64,000 nucleotides of DNA from contig NZ_AP024646.1 in the NCBI RefSeq assembly GCF_019977235.1, positions 248,001 through 312,000 of the forward strand, given 5' to 3'. Below, in pieces: positions 28,540-36,997 of the stretch; the stretch's first letter is position 1; every line of letters begins with the position of its first letter. A program made the position numbers and the translations under genes. The notes beneath the pieces are model-generated. The model had not been told where the DNA came from and searched no databases. It saw only the letters and a program-made list of their open reading frames with translations. This stretch comes from Arthrobacter sp. StoSoilB5. Lineage in GTDB: Bacteria; Actinomycetota; Actinomycetes; Actinomycetales; Micrococcaceae.

Positions 28540-29337
28540 TTACGGATTGCCTTTGGGGGTAGGGGCGGCTCCAAGCACGAGCGTTGCGCCCAATTCCTTG
28601 TTAACGAGCACCCGCGCGGCCAGCCCGCACTGGTTCATGATCCTGGCGGTTTCGGGTGCTTGCTGCTCCGATGTTTCAATCAGGAGGCAACCGCCCGGCG
28701 ACAACCACTCAGCCGCGCGCTCCGCGACCCGGCGTTGGACGTCCAAACCGTCAGTACCGCCGTCGAGCGCCACCATCGGTTCATGCAAGCGCGCCTCTGG
28801 CGGCATCATCCCGATGGAACCCGTAGGTACGTACGGCGCATTGGCAAGCACCACGTCCACGCGTCCCCGAAGTTCAAGGGGGAGGGCCTCGTAGAGGTCG
28901 CCCACGAAAACACGGCCTCCACGTGGCCCAACGTTCTTGCGCGCGCAGGCTACCGCGACTGGATCAATGTCAGCGGCGTACAGCTCGCAACTCCCCAGGA
29001 GATCGCTAAGCGCCGCACCAATGGCTCCCGAGCCACAGCAAAGATCGACGACGGCGGAACCCGGCCGGGTTATTTCCGCCGCCTGGCGCACCAGGAACTC
29101 CGTGCGACGCCGCGGAACGAATACGCCGGGTCCAACTTCCATGCGGCTCCCACAGAAGTCCACCCAGCCGAGGATGTGTTCCAAGGGCAGCCCGTTGACG
29201 CGCTGATCCACCATGTGGTCCAAATGGCCGGGACTGAGGGCAGCGTCGATGAGGAGTTGGGCCTCGTCCTCCGCGAAAACGCACCCGGCGGAGCGGAGGG
29301 CGGTGGCGATGGACATTCTCCGGGTCACGGGTGCCAT
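28540..29337 (-). CDS. HemK-like putative glutamine N5-methyltransferase
   Basis: About 265 residues. SAM-binding motif I VVDLCCGSGAIGAAL (about 94-108), motif II YAADIDPVAV and catalytic LANAPYVPTG, where the usual NPPY of PrmC/HemK is NAPY. Family members methylate the GGQ glutamine of release factors; this divergent form, annotated in actinobacteria as putative protein N5-glutamine methyltransferase, may have another target. The N-terminal helical domain is short (about 85 residues). ATG 29337 is taken; GTG 29355 and ATG 29316 are alternatives and none has a strong ribosome site. Confidence 0.82.
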   Translation of the reverse strand: MAPVTRRMSIATALRSAGCVFAEDEAQLLIDAALSPGHLDHMVDQRVNGLPLEHILGWVDFCGSRMEVGPGVFVPRRRTEFLVRQAAEITRPGSAVVDLCCGSGAIGAALSDLLGSCELYAADIDPVAVACARKNVGPRGGRVFVGDLYEALPLELRGRVDVVLANAPYVPTGSIGMMPPEARLHEPMVALDGGTDGLDVQRRVAERAAEWLSPGGCLLIETSEQQAPETARIMNQCGLAARVLVNKELGATLVLGAAPTPKGNP

Positions 29338-29577
29338 GCTAGCCGAGGGGTTCACAAAAGCGGCGAAACTTGGCTAGGGTATGACCCATGGGAACACTGA
29401 TTTTTGAGTAGACCGGCCCTTGCCTTTAGTGGCACAGCCGAGTTTCACATGACAAAAATCCACGCCTGTTGAGGCCCTGCCTCCATGCCGTTCCCGTTGT
29501 CGACGCTATTTTCTCGAACCGCACGCCATGGTTTTAGTGCTTCTTCAGGACTCGCACCTGAACAGGAGTCCACTTTT

Positions 29578-29811
29578 ATGACTGCCAATCCTTCTGAAAA
29601 CAAGACCCCGGACCCCGCAGCGCCGGGAAGTACAGAGTCCGCCCCCGCCTCCGGCGGCATCAAGTCCAAACTGACAGATGCGCAAAAAGCGATGCTCGCC
29701 AGCAAGTCCGGCGGCGGCGCTCCCGCTGGCTGGCAAAGCACTGGTAAGGGCCACAAGCCCACGTCCGCCAGCGGTAAGCGGGCCAAGACAGAGAAGAAGG
29801 TCCGTTGGTGA
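29578..29811 (+). CDS. Small basic hypothetical protein
   Basis: 77 residues, no function recognised. An acidic/Pro-rich N-terminus (TANPSENKTPDPAAPG) is followed by one short helix (KSKLTDAQKAMLASKSG) and a Gly/Lys-rich tail ending KRAKTEKKVRW, giving a basic, probably unfolded protein that might bind nucleic acid. CAGGAG lies 9 bases upstream of ATG 29578; an in-frame ATG at 29485 is less likely. The 240 bases between it and the methyltransferase show no other credible gene. Confidence 0.6.
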   Translation: MTANPSENKTPDPAAPGSTESAPASGGIKSKLTDAQKAMLASKSGGGAPAGWQSTGKGHKPTSASGKRAKTEKKVRW

Positions 29812-29899
29812 TTCCTGTACGCAGGTAAATCCTGCAGACAACCATCTTCGGCCCACCTAGTATTGAAATTCCTTCGTTTCACTGTGGAAAGGAAGAACC

Positions 29900-30160
29900 A
29901 TGACTGCAAAGCATCAAGCCGAAAACATCGATCCTGAGGTTGCGAGCCACTTGGTGGAGGCCATGGACATGGCTCCCATGCCTGAACCGGCAACCATCGA
30001 CGTATCTCTGGGTCTGGACCAGGAACAGCACTGGCCGGACGGCAGCGGTAAACGCCGGCACCCGAAGGACCGCGACCAAGCCCACGGACGGATGGGCCAG
30101 GGCGCAGCCGTGACGGCGATCCACCGCACCAGCCGCCCACAGATGCCGCACTCCTCCTAA
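29900..30160 (+). CDS. Small hypothetical protein
   Basis: 86 residues with a strong ribosome site (AAAGGAAG, seven bases before ATG), so a real gene is likely. Sequence is acidic at first (ENIDPEVASHLVEAMDM), then His/Arg/Gly-rich (SGKRRHPKDRDQAHGRMGQG), with no membrane segment and no known motif. It ends just before the palindromic repeat downstream of ligD. No function can be proposed. Confidence 0.6.
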   Translation: MTAKHQAENIDPEVASHLVEAMDMAPMPEPATIDVSLGLDQEQHWPDGSGKRRHPKDRDQAHGRMGQGAAVTAIHRTSRPQMPHSS

Positions 30161-30173
30161 CCCAGCCCCGCCA

Positions 30174-30241
30174 GCCCAACTAGGTCGCATCACTGCGCGT
30201 TTTGAACCCTCAAAACGCGTTCAGCTGCGACCTAGTTGGGC
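30174..30241. repeat. Palindromic repeat copy 1 (CCCAACTAGGTCGCA arms)
   Basis: GCCCAACTAGGTCGCA pairs with TGCGACCTAGTTGGGC, and an inner CGCGTTTTGA/TCAAAACGCG-like stem surrounds the centre. The same arms recur at 33723-33788. The ligD stop codon (TAG at 30232-30234, minus strand) lies inside the right arm. It resembles a REP-like extragenic palindrome that may also serve as a terminator. Confidence 0.8.
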
Positions 30242-32802
30242 GGGCTTACGTCTTTCGGGGACTTGTCAGGACGCCACCCACGCCACACGGGATGCCGTAG
30301 CCTGCCCGGCCCCGTCCATTCTCCGAACGTCACTTCAGCCACCAGCTCCGGATCTACCCAGCGGGCACCTGCCGAGTCTTCGCGCGGAATGTCGGCGAAG
30401 GGGGAATCAGCTACCAGGCGGGACTCCAGTTTCTCCATGATGTCCCTCAGCTGCCACTCCTTGAATCCGCTGCCAACCCGGCCGACATAGTGCAACTTCC
30501 CGCCCTCCGGAATGCCCAACAGCAACGAGCCAAAGGTCCCACTCCGGGCGCCAGCGCCGGGACGCCAGCCGCCAACCACCACTTCCTGGCTCCGTTCCAA
30601 CTTGAGCTTGATCCATGAGCGGCTTCGCCGGCCGATCACGTAACGGCTATCTGCTTTTTTCGCCATCACTCCTTCCAAGCCGAGCTCACCCGCGCTTGTC
30701 ATGAGGTCTTCAACGTCATGGTCCAACACGGCCGAAAGGTGAAGCGGGCAGCCACCACGCAAGCGCCCCGCAAACTCGGCAAGCCGTTCCCGGCGCTCGC
30801 GGAATGGCAGCCCGCTCAGATCCGTGCCGCCGTCGTACAGAAGATCGAACAGCATGAGCTGCACTGGCACCGAAGCTCTGGCACGCTCGATGTCCGCGGT
30901 TTTGACCAGATTCATCCGCAGCTGCAGGCGGCCGAAGTCCGGCCGCGAACCCTTGCCAAGTGCCACGATTTCACCGTCGGCCACGAAATCGCCGTTGGGC
31001 CAGCATGATCGGTCCGTCAGTTCGGGGTAGGTTGCGGTGAGATCGTTTCCGTTGCGGCTCATCAAACGGATCTTGCCCTCCGTGCCGGTGATGATAGCCC
31101 GGATTCCGTCCCACTTGAGTTCGTAGAGCCAGCCGCCACCACGAAGGTCGGCGACGGTGCCGGAAGTGGCAAGCATGGGGGTGTAAGTGGGCATCGGCTG
31201 TGGAACGGCTGGCTTGGGTGCAGTGGCGGGCGAAGCCTTGGCGGAAGGGCTGGGAGCGCCCTTCCGAAGCCGTCCTCCAGGCTGCTCCTTCATCAAGTGG
31301 ATCAGCCAACGGTCACCGGTGTTGATGAGCGCGAACCGCTTGGTCCCGTGGAGCCCACCTCCTGGCTGACCGGTGAGCGTCGCGATCACTTCCTTGCCAT
31401 CCCGCCATTTCTCGCACGTGAACTCGCCGCGGTCCCAGATGCTGACTGTCCCGGCGCCGTACTCGCCCTTGGGAATGACGCCGGCGAAGTCCGCGTAATC
31501 CATGGGGTGGTCTTCGGTTTGAACGGCGAGGTTGTTCCGATCGGGCGTTTCGGGGACGCCGCGGGGCAGCGCCCAGGAGGCCAGCACGCCGTCGTGCTCC
31601 AGACGGAAATCGAGGTGGTAGCGCCGGGCGTGATGCTCCTGGATGACGAAGATCCCGCCGGGCGGCGCAAGATCGCCGGGCTGCGGCTGCCCGGATGATC
31701 CCTTGGACGCGGGCTGGTCGCCCTGCGCGAGAGACGACGACGCCGGGAACGGCTCCGGGGTCTTGGCAGGATCGCGCATCCCAACGTATTTGGCGAGACG
31801 ACCTTCGACGGTAACCACCCGCTCACGGCGGCCAGTAGTGCCTGAACCGCTGCCGGTGCCTGGACCGCCCCCGCCGTCGTCATCCGCATACTCTCCGTGC
31901 GGCGGGAGATGCCGAGAGGAAATGGGCGCGAAGTGGTCCTTGCCGCTCTTCACCCGCTTCATCACGGCTGTGTAGTCAAGGTGATCGAGGTTGGCGGAGG
32001 AAAGTTCGCGCCACGTGCGCGGCGACGCGACAGTAGGGTGGGCTTTCCCTCGGAGCGAGTAGGGCACGATGGTGGTCTTGTTGCCGCTGTTCTGGCTCCA
32101 GTCCACCAACACTTTGCCGTGGCGGAGGGACTTCTTCATGTCGCTGACCACCAGCTCGGGATGGTCAGCTTCCAGGGCCCGGGCGAGCTCATGGGCGAAG
32201 GCCGAGACCTGCTCGGACTTCAGCGTCCCGTCCAGCCCGGTGTAGAGGTGTATGCCTTTGCTGCCACTGGTCACGGGCACCGGATCCATGCCCATGTCCT
32301 GCAGGATGGAGCGGGCAAGCTTGGCCACTTCAACGCATTCTGGCAGGCCCGCGCCGGGACCGGGGTCAAGATCCAGGACGAAGCGGTCAGGCCGGAGCGG
32401 GTTACCCTCTGCGTCCACTTGCCACTGGGGGACATGGATCTCCAGGGATGCGATCTGTGCCATCCACGTGAGCGTGGCGAGGTTGTTGACCATGGGGTAG
32501 ACGTTGGTGTGGTCCGAGTGCTGGATTGTGGTGCGGGGGATCCATTTGGGCGCGGAGTCTTCAAGGTTCTTTTGGAAGAACACCTGCCCCGGATGCTCGG
32601 CGGTGCCGACGCCATTGACCCAACGCTTACGGGTGACGGGCCTGTTGGCTGCCGCGGGAATGAGGAACGGCGCCACTGCAGCGTAGTACTCCAGGACCTC
32701 GGCTTTGGTGGTTCCGGTCTCGGGGTAGATGATCTTGCCCAGATTGGTGAGGGTCAGCTCGTGGCCTTCAACGTTCACGCGCTCCTGTTGCTTGCCTGCC
32801 AC
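30232..32802 (-). CDS. ligD: Multifunctional ATP-dependent DNA ligase LigD
   Basis: 856 residues in the order polymerase/primase - 3'-phosphoesterase - ligase, as in mycobacterial LigD. The polymerase domain (about 1-290) shows the catalytic DLDPGPG (about 144-150). The phosphoesterase block (about 375-500) has EHHARRYHLDFRLEHDG with its His/Asp/Arg set. The ligase (about 540-856) has the nucleotidyl-lysine motif ELKWDGIRAI (about 561-570). It repairs double-strand breaks with Ku, encoded divergently 38 bp away. The GTG start follows AGGAGA. A Gly/Ser-rich linker near residues 310-325 is unremarkable. Confidence 0.95.
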   Translation of the reverse strand: MAGKQQERVNVEGHELTLTNLGKIIYPETGTTKAEVLEYYAAVAPFLIPAAANRPVTRKRWVNGVGTAEHPGQVFFQKNLEDSAPKWIPRTTIQHSDHTNVYPMVNNLATLTWMAQIASLEIHVPQWQVDAEGNPLRPDRFVLDLDPGPGAGLPECVEVAKLARSILQDMGMDPVPVTSGSKGIHLYTGLDGTLKSEQVSAFAHELARALEADHPELVVSDMKKSLRHGKVLVDWSQNSGNKTTIVPYSLRGKAHPTVASPRTWRELSSANLDHLDYTAVMKRVKSGKDHFAPISSRHLPPHGEYADDDGGGGPGTGSGSGTTGRRERVVTVEGRLAKYVGMRDPAKTPEPFPASSSLAQGDQPASKGSSGQPQPGDLAPPGGIFVIQEHHARRYHLDFRLEHDGVLASWALPRGVPETPDRNNLAVQTEDHPMDYADFAGVIPKGEYGAGTVSIWDRGEFTCEKWRDGKEVIATLTGQPGGGLHGTKRFALINTGDRWLIHLMKEQPGGRLRKGAPSPSAKASPATAPKPAVPQPMPTYTPMLATSGTVADLRGGGWLYELKWDGIRAIITGTEGKIRLMSRNGNDLTATYPELTDRSCWPNGDFVADGEIVALGKGSRPDFGRLQLRMNLVKTADIERARASVPVQLMLFDLLYDGGTDLSGLPFRERRERLAEFAGRLRGGCPLHLSAVLDHDVEDLMTSAGELGLEGVMAKKADSRYVIGRRSRSWIKLKLERSQEVVVGGWRPGAGARSGTFGSLLLGIPEGGKLHYVGRVGSGFKEWQLRDIMEKLESRLVADSPFADIPREDSAGARWVDPELVAEVTFGEWTGPGRLRHPVWRGWRPDKSPKDVSPPN

Positions 32803-32840
32803 CTCTTCTCCTCTGCTGTCTTGTGCTGTTGACTGGGTGC

Positions 32841-33707
32841 ATGAGGGCCATCTGGAAGGGATCTATCGCGTTCGGTCTGGTCAACGTACCAGTGAAGCTT
32901 TACAGCGCCACGGAGGACCACGATATTGGCCTTCATCAAGTCCACAATAAGGACGGCGGGCGCATTCGGTACCAGCGGAAGTGCGAAATCTGCGGCGACG
33001 TTGTGGCTTATGAGGATATCGACAAGGCCTACGAAGAAGAAGGCCGCACGGTGGTTCTCACGGCGGCCGATATAAAGTCCTTGCCGGAGGAGAACAGCCG
33101 CGAAATCGAGGTAGTGGAATTTATCCCTGCCGAGCAGCTGGACCCGATCATGTACGAGCGCAGCTATTTCCTGGAGCCGGATTCCAAGTCGCCCAAGGCC
33201 TATATGTTGCTGCGCCAGACGCTGGAGGACACGGACAGGATCGCGATCGTCCAGTACGCCCTGCGGCAGAAAACCCGGCTCGGCGCCCTGCGCGTACGCG
33301 GGGACGTATTGCTGCTGCAAGCCCTCCTCTGGGGCGACGAAGTGCGCGAAGCTAAATTTCCCTCCCTCGAGACGGACATCAAGATTTCCGACAAAGAACT
33401 CGAAATGTCCTCCGCGTTGGTGGATTCCATGGCCCACGACTTCGACCCCGAGGAATACACCGACGACTACCAGGTACAGCTCCGCACGTTGATCGAGGCC
33501 AAGCTGGAGAAGGGCGAGGCACTGGATACGGAAGCCACGTTCGGTGTCACGGAGGGCGAAGGCGAGGGCGGCGACGTCATCGACCTCATGGAGGCGCTGA
33601 AGCGCAGCCTGGACAAGAAACGAGGCAAGGAAAAAGCGGCCGACGACGACGCTGCCGCCAGCAAAGCTGCCACCAAGCCAAAGACGCGGGCCAAGAAAAA
33701 GGCTTGA
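32841..33707 (+). CDS. ku: Ku protein, non-homologous end joining
   Basis: 288 residues, bacterial Ku: homodimeric ring that holds DNA ends and recruits LigD. It begins MRAIWKGSIAFGLVNVPV, the near-invariant start, and keeps YQRKCEICGDVVAYEDIDKAYE (about 38-59). The C-terminal extension is Lys/Ala-rich (KKRGKEKAADDD ... KPKTRAKKKA), typical of actinobacterial Ku tails that bind DNA. ATG 32841 was preferred over GTG 32823 for this reason. It is divergent from ligD with only 38 bp between, so the two probably share a control region. Confidence 0.96.
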   Translation: MRAIWKGSIAFGLVNVPVKLYSATEDHDIGLHQVHNKDGGRIRYQRKCEICGDVVAYEDIDKAYEEEGRTVVLTAADIKSLPEENSREIEVVEFIPAEQLDPIMYERSYFLEPDSKSPKAYMLLRQTLEDTDRIAIVQYALRQKTRLGALRVRGDVLLLQALLWGDEVREAKFPSLETDIKISDKELEMSSALVDSMAHDFDPEEYTDDYQVQLRTLIEAKLEKGEALDTEATFGVTEGEGEGGDVIDLMEALKRSLDKKRGKEKAADDDAAASKAATKPKTRAKKKA

Positions 33708-33722
33708 CGCGGCGTCGGGCGC

Positions 33723-33788
33723 CCCAACTAGGTCGCATTTGTGCGCGTTTAGGGCGACCAAAACGCGCACAAATGCGACCCAGTTGGG
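33723..33788. repeat. Palindromic repeat copy 2 (CCCAACTAGGTCGCA arms)
   Basis: CCCAACTAGGTCGCATTTGTGCGCGTTT pairs with AAACGCGCACAAATGCGACC(C)AGTTGGG with one mismatch around a short centre. It shares its outer arms with 30174-30241, while the inner stem differs in part. It lies 15 bases after the ku stop and 10 before the end of the ABC permease gene, between converging genes. Confidence 0.8.
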
Positions 33789-33798
33789 TGCGTTCGAC

Positions 33799-34635
33799 TC
33801 AGCCCTTGACTGACCCGGCCGTTAGTCCTTGGACAATGAACTTGCTTGCAAAGGCAAAGATTGCCAGCGTTGGAACGACCGTCAGGACCGCCGCGGCGGA
33901 CATCGACCCCCAGTCAATGTTGAAGCTCGAGATGAACCCGGCCAACGCCGTCGGAATCGTCTTGTTACTATCGCTGTTCATCAAGGTCACCGATAAGAAA
34001 AGCTCATTCCAGCAGTTAACAAAGTTGAAGACGAAGCTTGCCGCCACGCCGGGCAGCATCACTGGAACCAAAACCCTGAACAACGCACCCAGCCGCGAAC
34101 AGCCATCGATCATCGCGGCCTCTTCCAAAGCGTCAGGAACGTTCTCGAAGAAACCCCGGAGCATGATTGTGCAAAACGGAATGCAGATCGCGATGTAAAT
34201 GAGGATCAGCCCGGTCTTGGAATCTACAAGGCCCATATTGGTCATCATCAGATACAGCGGCCCCAAGGCAATGAAGCCTGGAATCATCTGGGTGATCAGG
34301 AAGGCCCCCAACACCGCGCCGCGACCTGCAAAGTGGAACCGAGCCAGGACATACGCCGAGAGCAAGGAGATCAGAGTGGCCACCGTCGAAGCTACCAGGG
34401 CAACTACCAAGCTGTTGAGCATGTACTGGCCGAAATCCGACTTGGTGAAAAGCCCGACGTAGTTTTCGAAGGAGAGCTGCCGGGGCCAATAGTCCAACGG
34501 CAGCGAGTAAATGGCGCCGGGTTCCTTCAAAGACGTCAGGATGATCCAGTACAGCGGGAAAACCGTGGCGACGAGGCACGCTCCCAGGAAGACGAATTTA
34601 CCCACACGCCCTATGAAGCTCTGCTGATTGATCAT
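33799..34635 (-). CDS. Carbohydrate ABC transporter permease (MalG-like)
   Basis: 278 residues with six helices. The permease EAA loop appears as EEAAMIDGCSRLGALFRVLVPVMLPG (about 165-190), which docks on the ATPase. The N-terminus VFPLYWIILTSLKEPG and C-terminal FASKFIVQGLTAGSVKG are typical CUT1 permease ends. It is the last gene of an apparent aminotransferase/binding-protein/permease operon and overlaps the upstream permease as ATGA. Substrate unknown; no ATPase gene is nearby, so a shared MsiK-type ATPase is likely (inference). Confidence 0.93.
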   Translation of the reverse strand: MINQQSFIGRVGKFVFLGACLVATVFPLYWIILTSLKEPGAIYSLPLDYWPRQLSFENYVGLFTKSDFGQYMLNSLVVALVASTVATLISLLSAYVLARFHFAGRGAVLGAFLITQMIPGFIALGPLYLMMTNMGLVDSKTGLILIYIAICIPFCTIMLRGFFENVPDALEEAAMIDGCSRLGALFRVLVPVMLPGVAASFVFNFVNCWNELFLSVTLMNSDSNKTIPTALAGFISSFNIDWGSMSAAAVLTVVPTLAIFAFASKFIVQGLTAGSVKG

Positions 34636-35591
34636 CGGGCTTCCTTTCGAGGACGGACGGCCATGAGGTAAAAGACGGCGAAGAGGGCAAGCGTGAGGAC
34701 GACGATCAGCCCCAGGGCGGAAGCCTTCCCGTAGTCCCCCTCCTGGGTAATTTTGATCATGTACGTTGTGATGATGTGCGTCTGGTCAGCCGGACCGCCG
34801 CCTGTCATGGCGAAGATGATGTCCGGGAAATTGAAGATCCAGATCACCCTCAGCAGGATGGTCAAAGCCAACGTGGTAGCGATGCTCGGCAGCGTGATGT
34901 TGAGGAACGTGCGTACCTTCCCGGCTCCGTCCAGCGCTGCGGCCTCGTACATTTCGTCGGAGACGGACTGCAGTGCGGCGAGGATCATGATGGCGAAGAA
35001 CGTGACGCCGTACCAGATGTTGGCAATGATGATGGCGGTCATCGCGAATCCGGGGTCCGAGAGCCACGGGATGGGCGAGTTAATGATCCCCGCCTTCATC
35101 AGCAAGTCGTTGACCACGCCAAATTCCGCGTTGAACATCCACCGGAACAGCATGCCGATCAGGAATCCGGACACTGCCCAGGGGAAGAAAATCATGGCCT
35201 GGTAAGCCCCGCGCATCCTGAACTTTCGCTTCAGGAATAACGCCACGGCAAAGCCAATGACCACCTGCGGCACCAAGGAACCAACCACCCACACCACCGT
35301 GTTTCGGACGATCCCCCAGAATTCCGGCGTTTCGAGCAGGCTTGTGAAATTGCCAAACCCTACCCACGAGGTGTCGGAAAGATCGTTCAGGTTCCAGTTG
35401 CGGAACGCCATCTGGCTGCCTGCGATCATCGGGTAGTAGGTGAAGATGCCGACGAACACTGCAGCCGGGGCCAGGAAGATCAGCAGAGTGAAGGCTGTCC
35501 TGGGATTGAAGCGCTTCTTGGGCTGAGAGCCGGTGCCCGCCACGGACCCGGCATCGGCCTTCTTCGAGGGGAGCTTGGTATCGAGGCTCAC
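34632..35591 (-). CDS. Sugar ABC transporter permease (MalF-like)
   Basis: 319 residues. A cytosolic basic leader (KLPSKKADAGSVAGTGSQPKKRFN) is followed by six helices. The EAA loop is YEAAALDGAGKVRTFLNITLPSI (about 212-234), and DIIFAMTGGGPADQT (about 258-272) is the classic CUT1 MalF signature. It starts six bases after the binding-protein stop and overlaps the MalG-like gene, so it is co-translated. Carbohydrate-type uptake is likely, but the neighbouring aminotransferase leaves the substrate open. Confidence 0.93.
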   Translation of the reverse strand: MSLDTKLPSKKADAGSVAGTGSQPKKRFNPRTAFTLLIFLAPAAVFVGIFTYYPMIAGSQMAFRNWNLNDLSDTSWVGFGNFTSLLETPEFWGIVRNTVVWVVGSLVPQVVIGFAVALFLKRKFRMRGAYQAMIFFPWAVSGFLIGMLFRWMFNAEFGVVNDLLMKAGIINSPIPWLSDPGFAMTAIIIANIWYGVTFFAIMILAALQSVSDEMYEAAALDGAGKVRTFLNITLPSIATTLALTILLRVIWIFNFPDIIFAMTGGGPADQTHIITTYMIKITQEGDYGKASALGLIVVLTLALFAVFYLMAVRPRKEAR

Positions 35592-35597
35592 CGGAAC

Positions 35598-36893
35598 CTA
35601 GCCTGCCCACTTTTGAGACCAGTAAGTGTCCCAGCTGGCCAGCAACTCGCTCGTGGACATCTTCCCGGTCAGGACGCGCTGGAGTTCACCGTCGGACTTC
35701 TTGATCCATTCGCTCCACCAGGACACGCTTCGCGGCTGGACAGCGGAGACATAGGTCTCCGGATTTTCCGTCATCTTGACGTAGGCGGCCCAAGGACCGG
35801 TGCTGTAGAAACTGTCCTGGGCGGCGGACTTCAAGGTCGGCACCAGGCTGTTGTCCTTGCTGAACGTGGTTGCAGCGTCGCCTTGTGCGAGGTACTTGAT
35901 GAGTTTCACGGCCTCGGGCTTGGATGTGGATGCGGCGGCAATTCCCCAGCCGGCAGATGCCACGGGTTGAATGGCTTTCCCGCTCGGTCCTATCAACAGC
36001 GGAGCCACGTTCCACTGGTCCTCCTTGATGGACTTGGATTCCCGCACGGTAGCGATGACCTCAGGGTCCTGGAGCAGGAACGAGGTAGAGCCGTTGCTGA
36101 AGCCCTGCACCATTTCCGGGTAACCCCAGGCGACTGAGGATGGCGGCGAACCCTTCTTGAAGAGATCAATGTAGAGATCCATGGCCTCTTGCGCTTTGGG
36201 CGAGGAGAAGATCGTCTTGCCGCTGGTCAGCTTGAAGGCGTTTTCCTTGTCGATCTCGTCAGCCACGTAGGCCTCGATGATGGCGACGGCGTTGGAGTTG
36301 GCGTTGGTGCCCCCGCGGAATGCGTAGCCGAACTTGTTCTCTGCCGGCTTGTTGATGGCCGACGCTTGCTCCAGCATCTCGGACCAGCTGGCAGGTGGCC
36401 CGGAGAAGCCGGCCTCTTTGACCACGTCGGAACGGTAGAACAGCGAAAGCCCGTAGAAGCCGTAAGGAATGTAGTACGTCTTGCCGTTCTGCTTCGAATA
36501 CGTGACGGCGTTGTCCGTCAGGTTGTCCCAGCCCTCCCAGCCTTTGAGGTCGGCCGACATGTCATACAGCCACTCGTTGGCACCGAACGATCCCACGGTG
36601 ATGTCGCGGGCCTCGACGACGTCGATTCCCTTGCCGGACTGGAGCATCTGCTGGATCTTCTGGTCTGCTTGATCAGTTGGCGGAGAGATGAGGTCAACTT
36701 TGATGTTCGGGTTCGCTTGCTCGAAGCCGGAAATGAGCTTCTTCAACGTGTCTGTCCGTGTCGGATTGGTGAGGCTCTCCACCATTTTCAGCGTGACTTT
36801 TCCGTCTTTGGCGGGCTCGGCGCCGCCACATCCGGCAAGCGCAAGGACGGCCGCGAGACCGGCTGCGGCAGACATGATGAATCTTGATTTCAC
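35598..36893 (-). CDS. Extracellular solute-binding lipoprotein of the ABC importer
   Basis: 431 residues, CUT1 (family 1) binding protein. The signal ends in a lipobox ALAGCGG, so the mature protein is a lipoprotein on the outer face of the membrane. The body shows the family pattern NPNIKVDLISPP (about 60), MLQSGKGIDVVEARD and PYGFYGLSLFYRSDVVKEAG (about 145-163). GTG 36893 follows GGAGGAT; the frame runs further upstream to 36950 but without a ribosome site. Aromatic residues in the presumed cleft fit a sugar ligand, though this is weak evidence. Confidence 0.92.
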   Translation of the reverse strand: MKSRFIMSAAAGLAAVLALAGCGGAEPAKDGKVTLKMVESLTNPTRTDTLKKLISGFEQANPNIKVDLISPPTDQADQKIQQMLQSGKGIDVVEARDITVGSFGANEWLYDMSADLKGWEGWDNLTDNAVTYSKQNGKTYYIPYGFYGLSLFYRSDVVKEAGFSGPPASWSEMLEQASAINKPAENKFGYAFRGGTNANSNAVAIIEAYVADEIDKENAFKLTSGKTIFSSPKAQEAMDLYIDLFKKGSPPSSVAWGYPEMVQGFSNGSTSFLLQDPEVIATVRESKSIKEDQWNVAPLLIGPSGKAIQPVASAGWGIAAASTSKPEAVKLIKYLAQGDAATTFSKDNSLVPTLKSAAQDSFYSTGPWAAYVKMTENPETYVSAVQPRSVSWWSEWIKKSDGELQRVLTGKMSTSELLASWDTYWSQKWAG

Positions 36894-36997
36894 GTGGATC
36901 CTCCAATGACTTGGTGAGCGTGGGTAATCGCTGCCCCGGCGGGGCGGCATGGTCGGTGGTGGCTAAGTTGGTGACTAGATTGCTGGCAAGGTCGTGG

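Noticed and set aside
28408..29400. Long plus-strand frame of 330 codons opposite the HemK-like gene
   Set aside because: It mirrors the GC-rich codon pattern of the methyltransferase on the other strand, which has clear motifs; no domain or ribosome site supports the plus frame.
31897..32832. 311-codon plus-strand frame opposite ligD
   Set aside because: Antisense shadow of the LigD polymerase domain; no motif and no plausible ribosome site.
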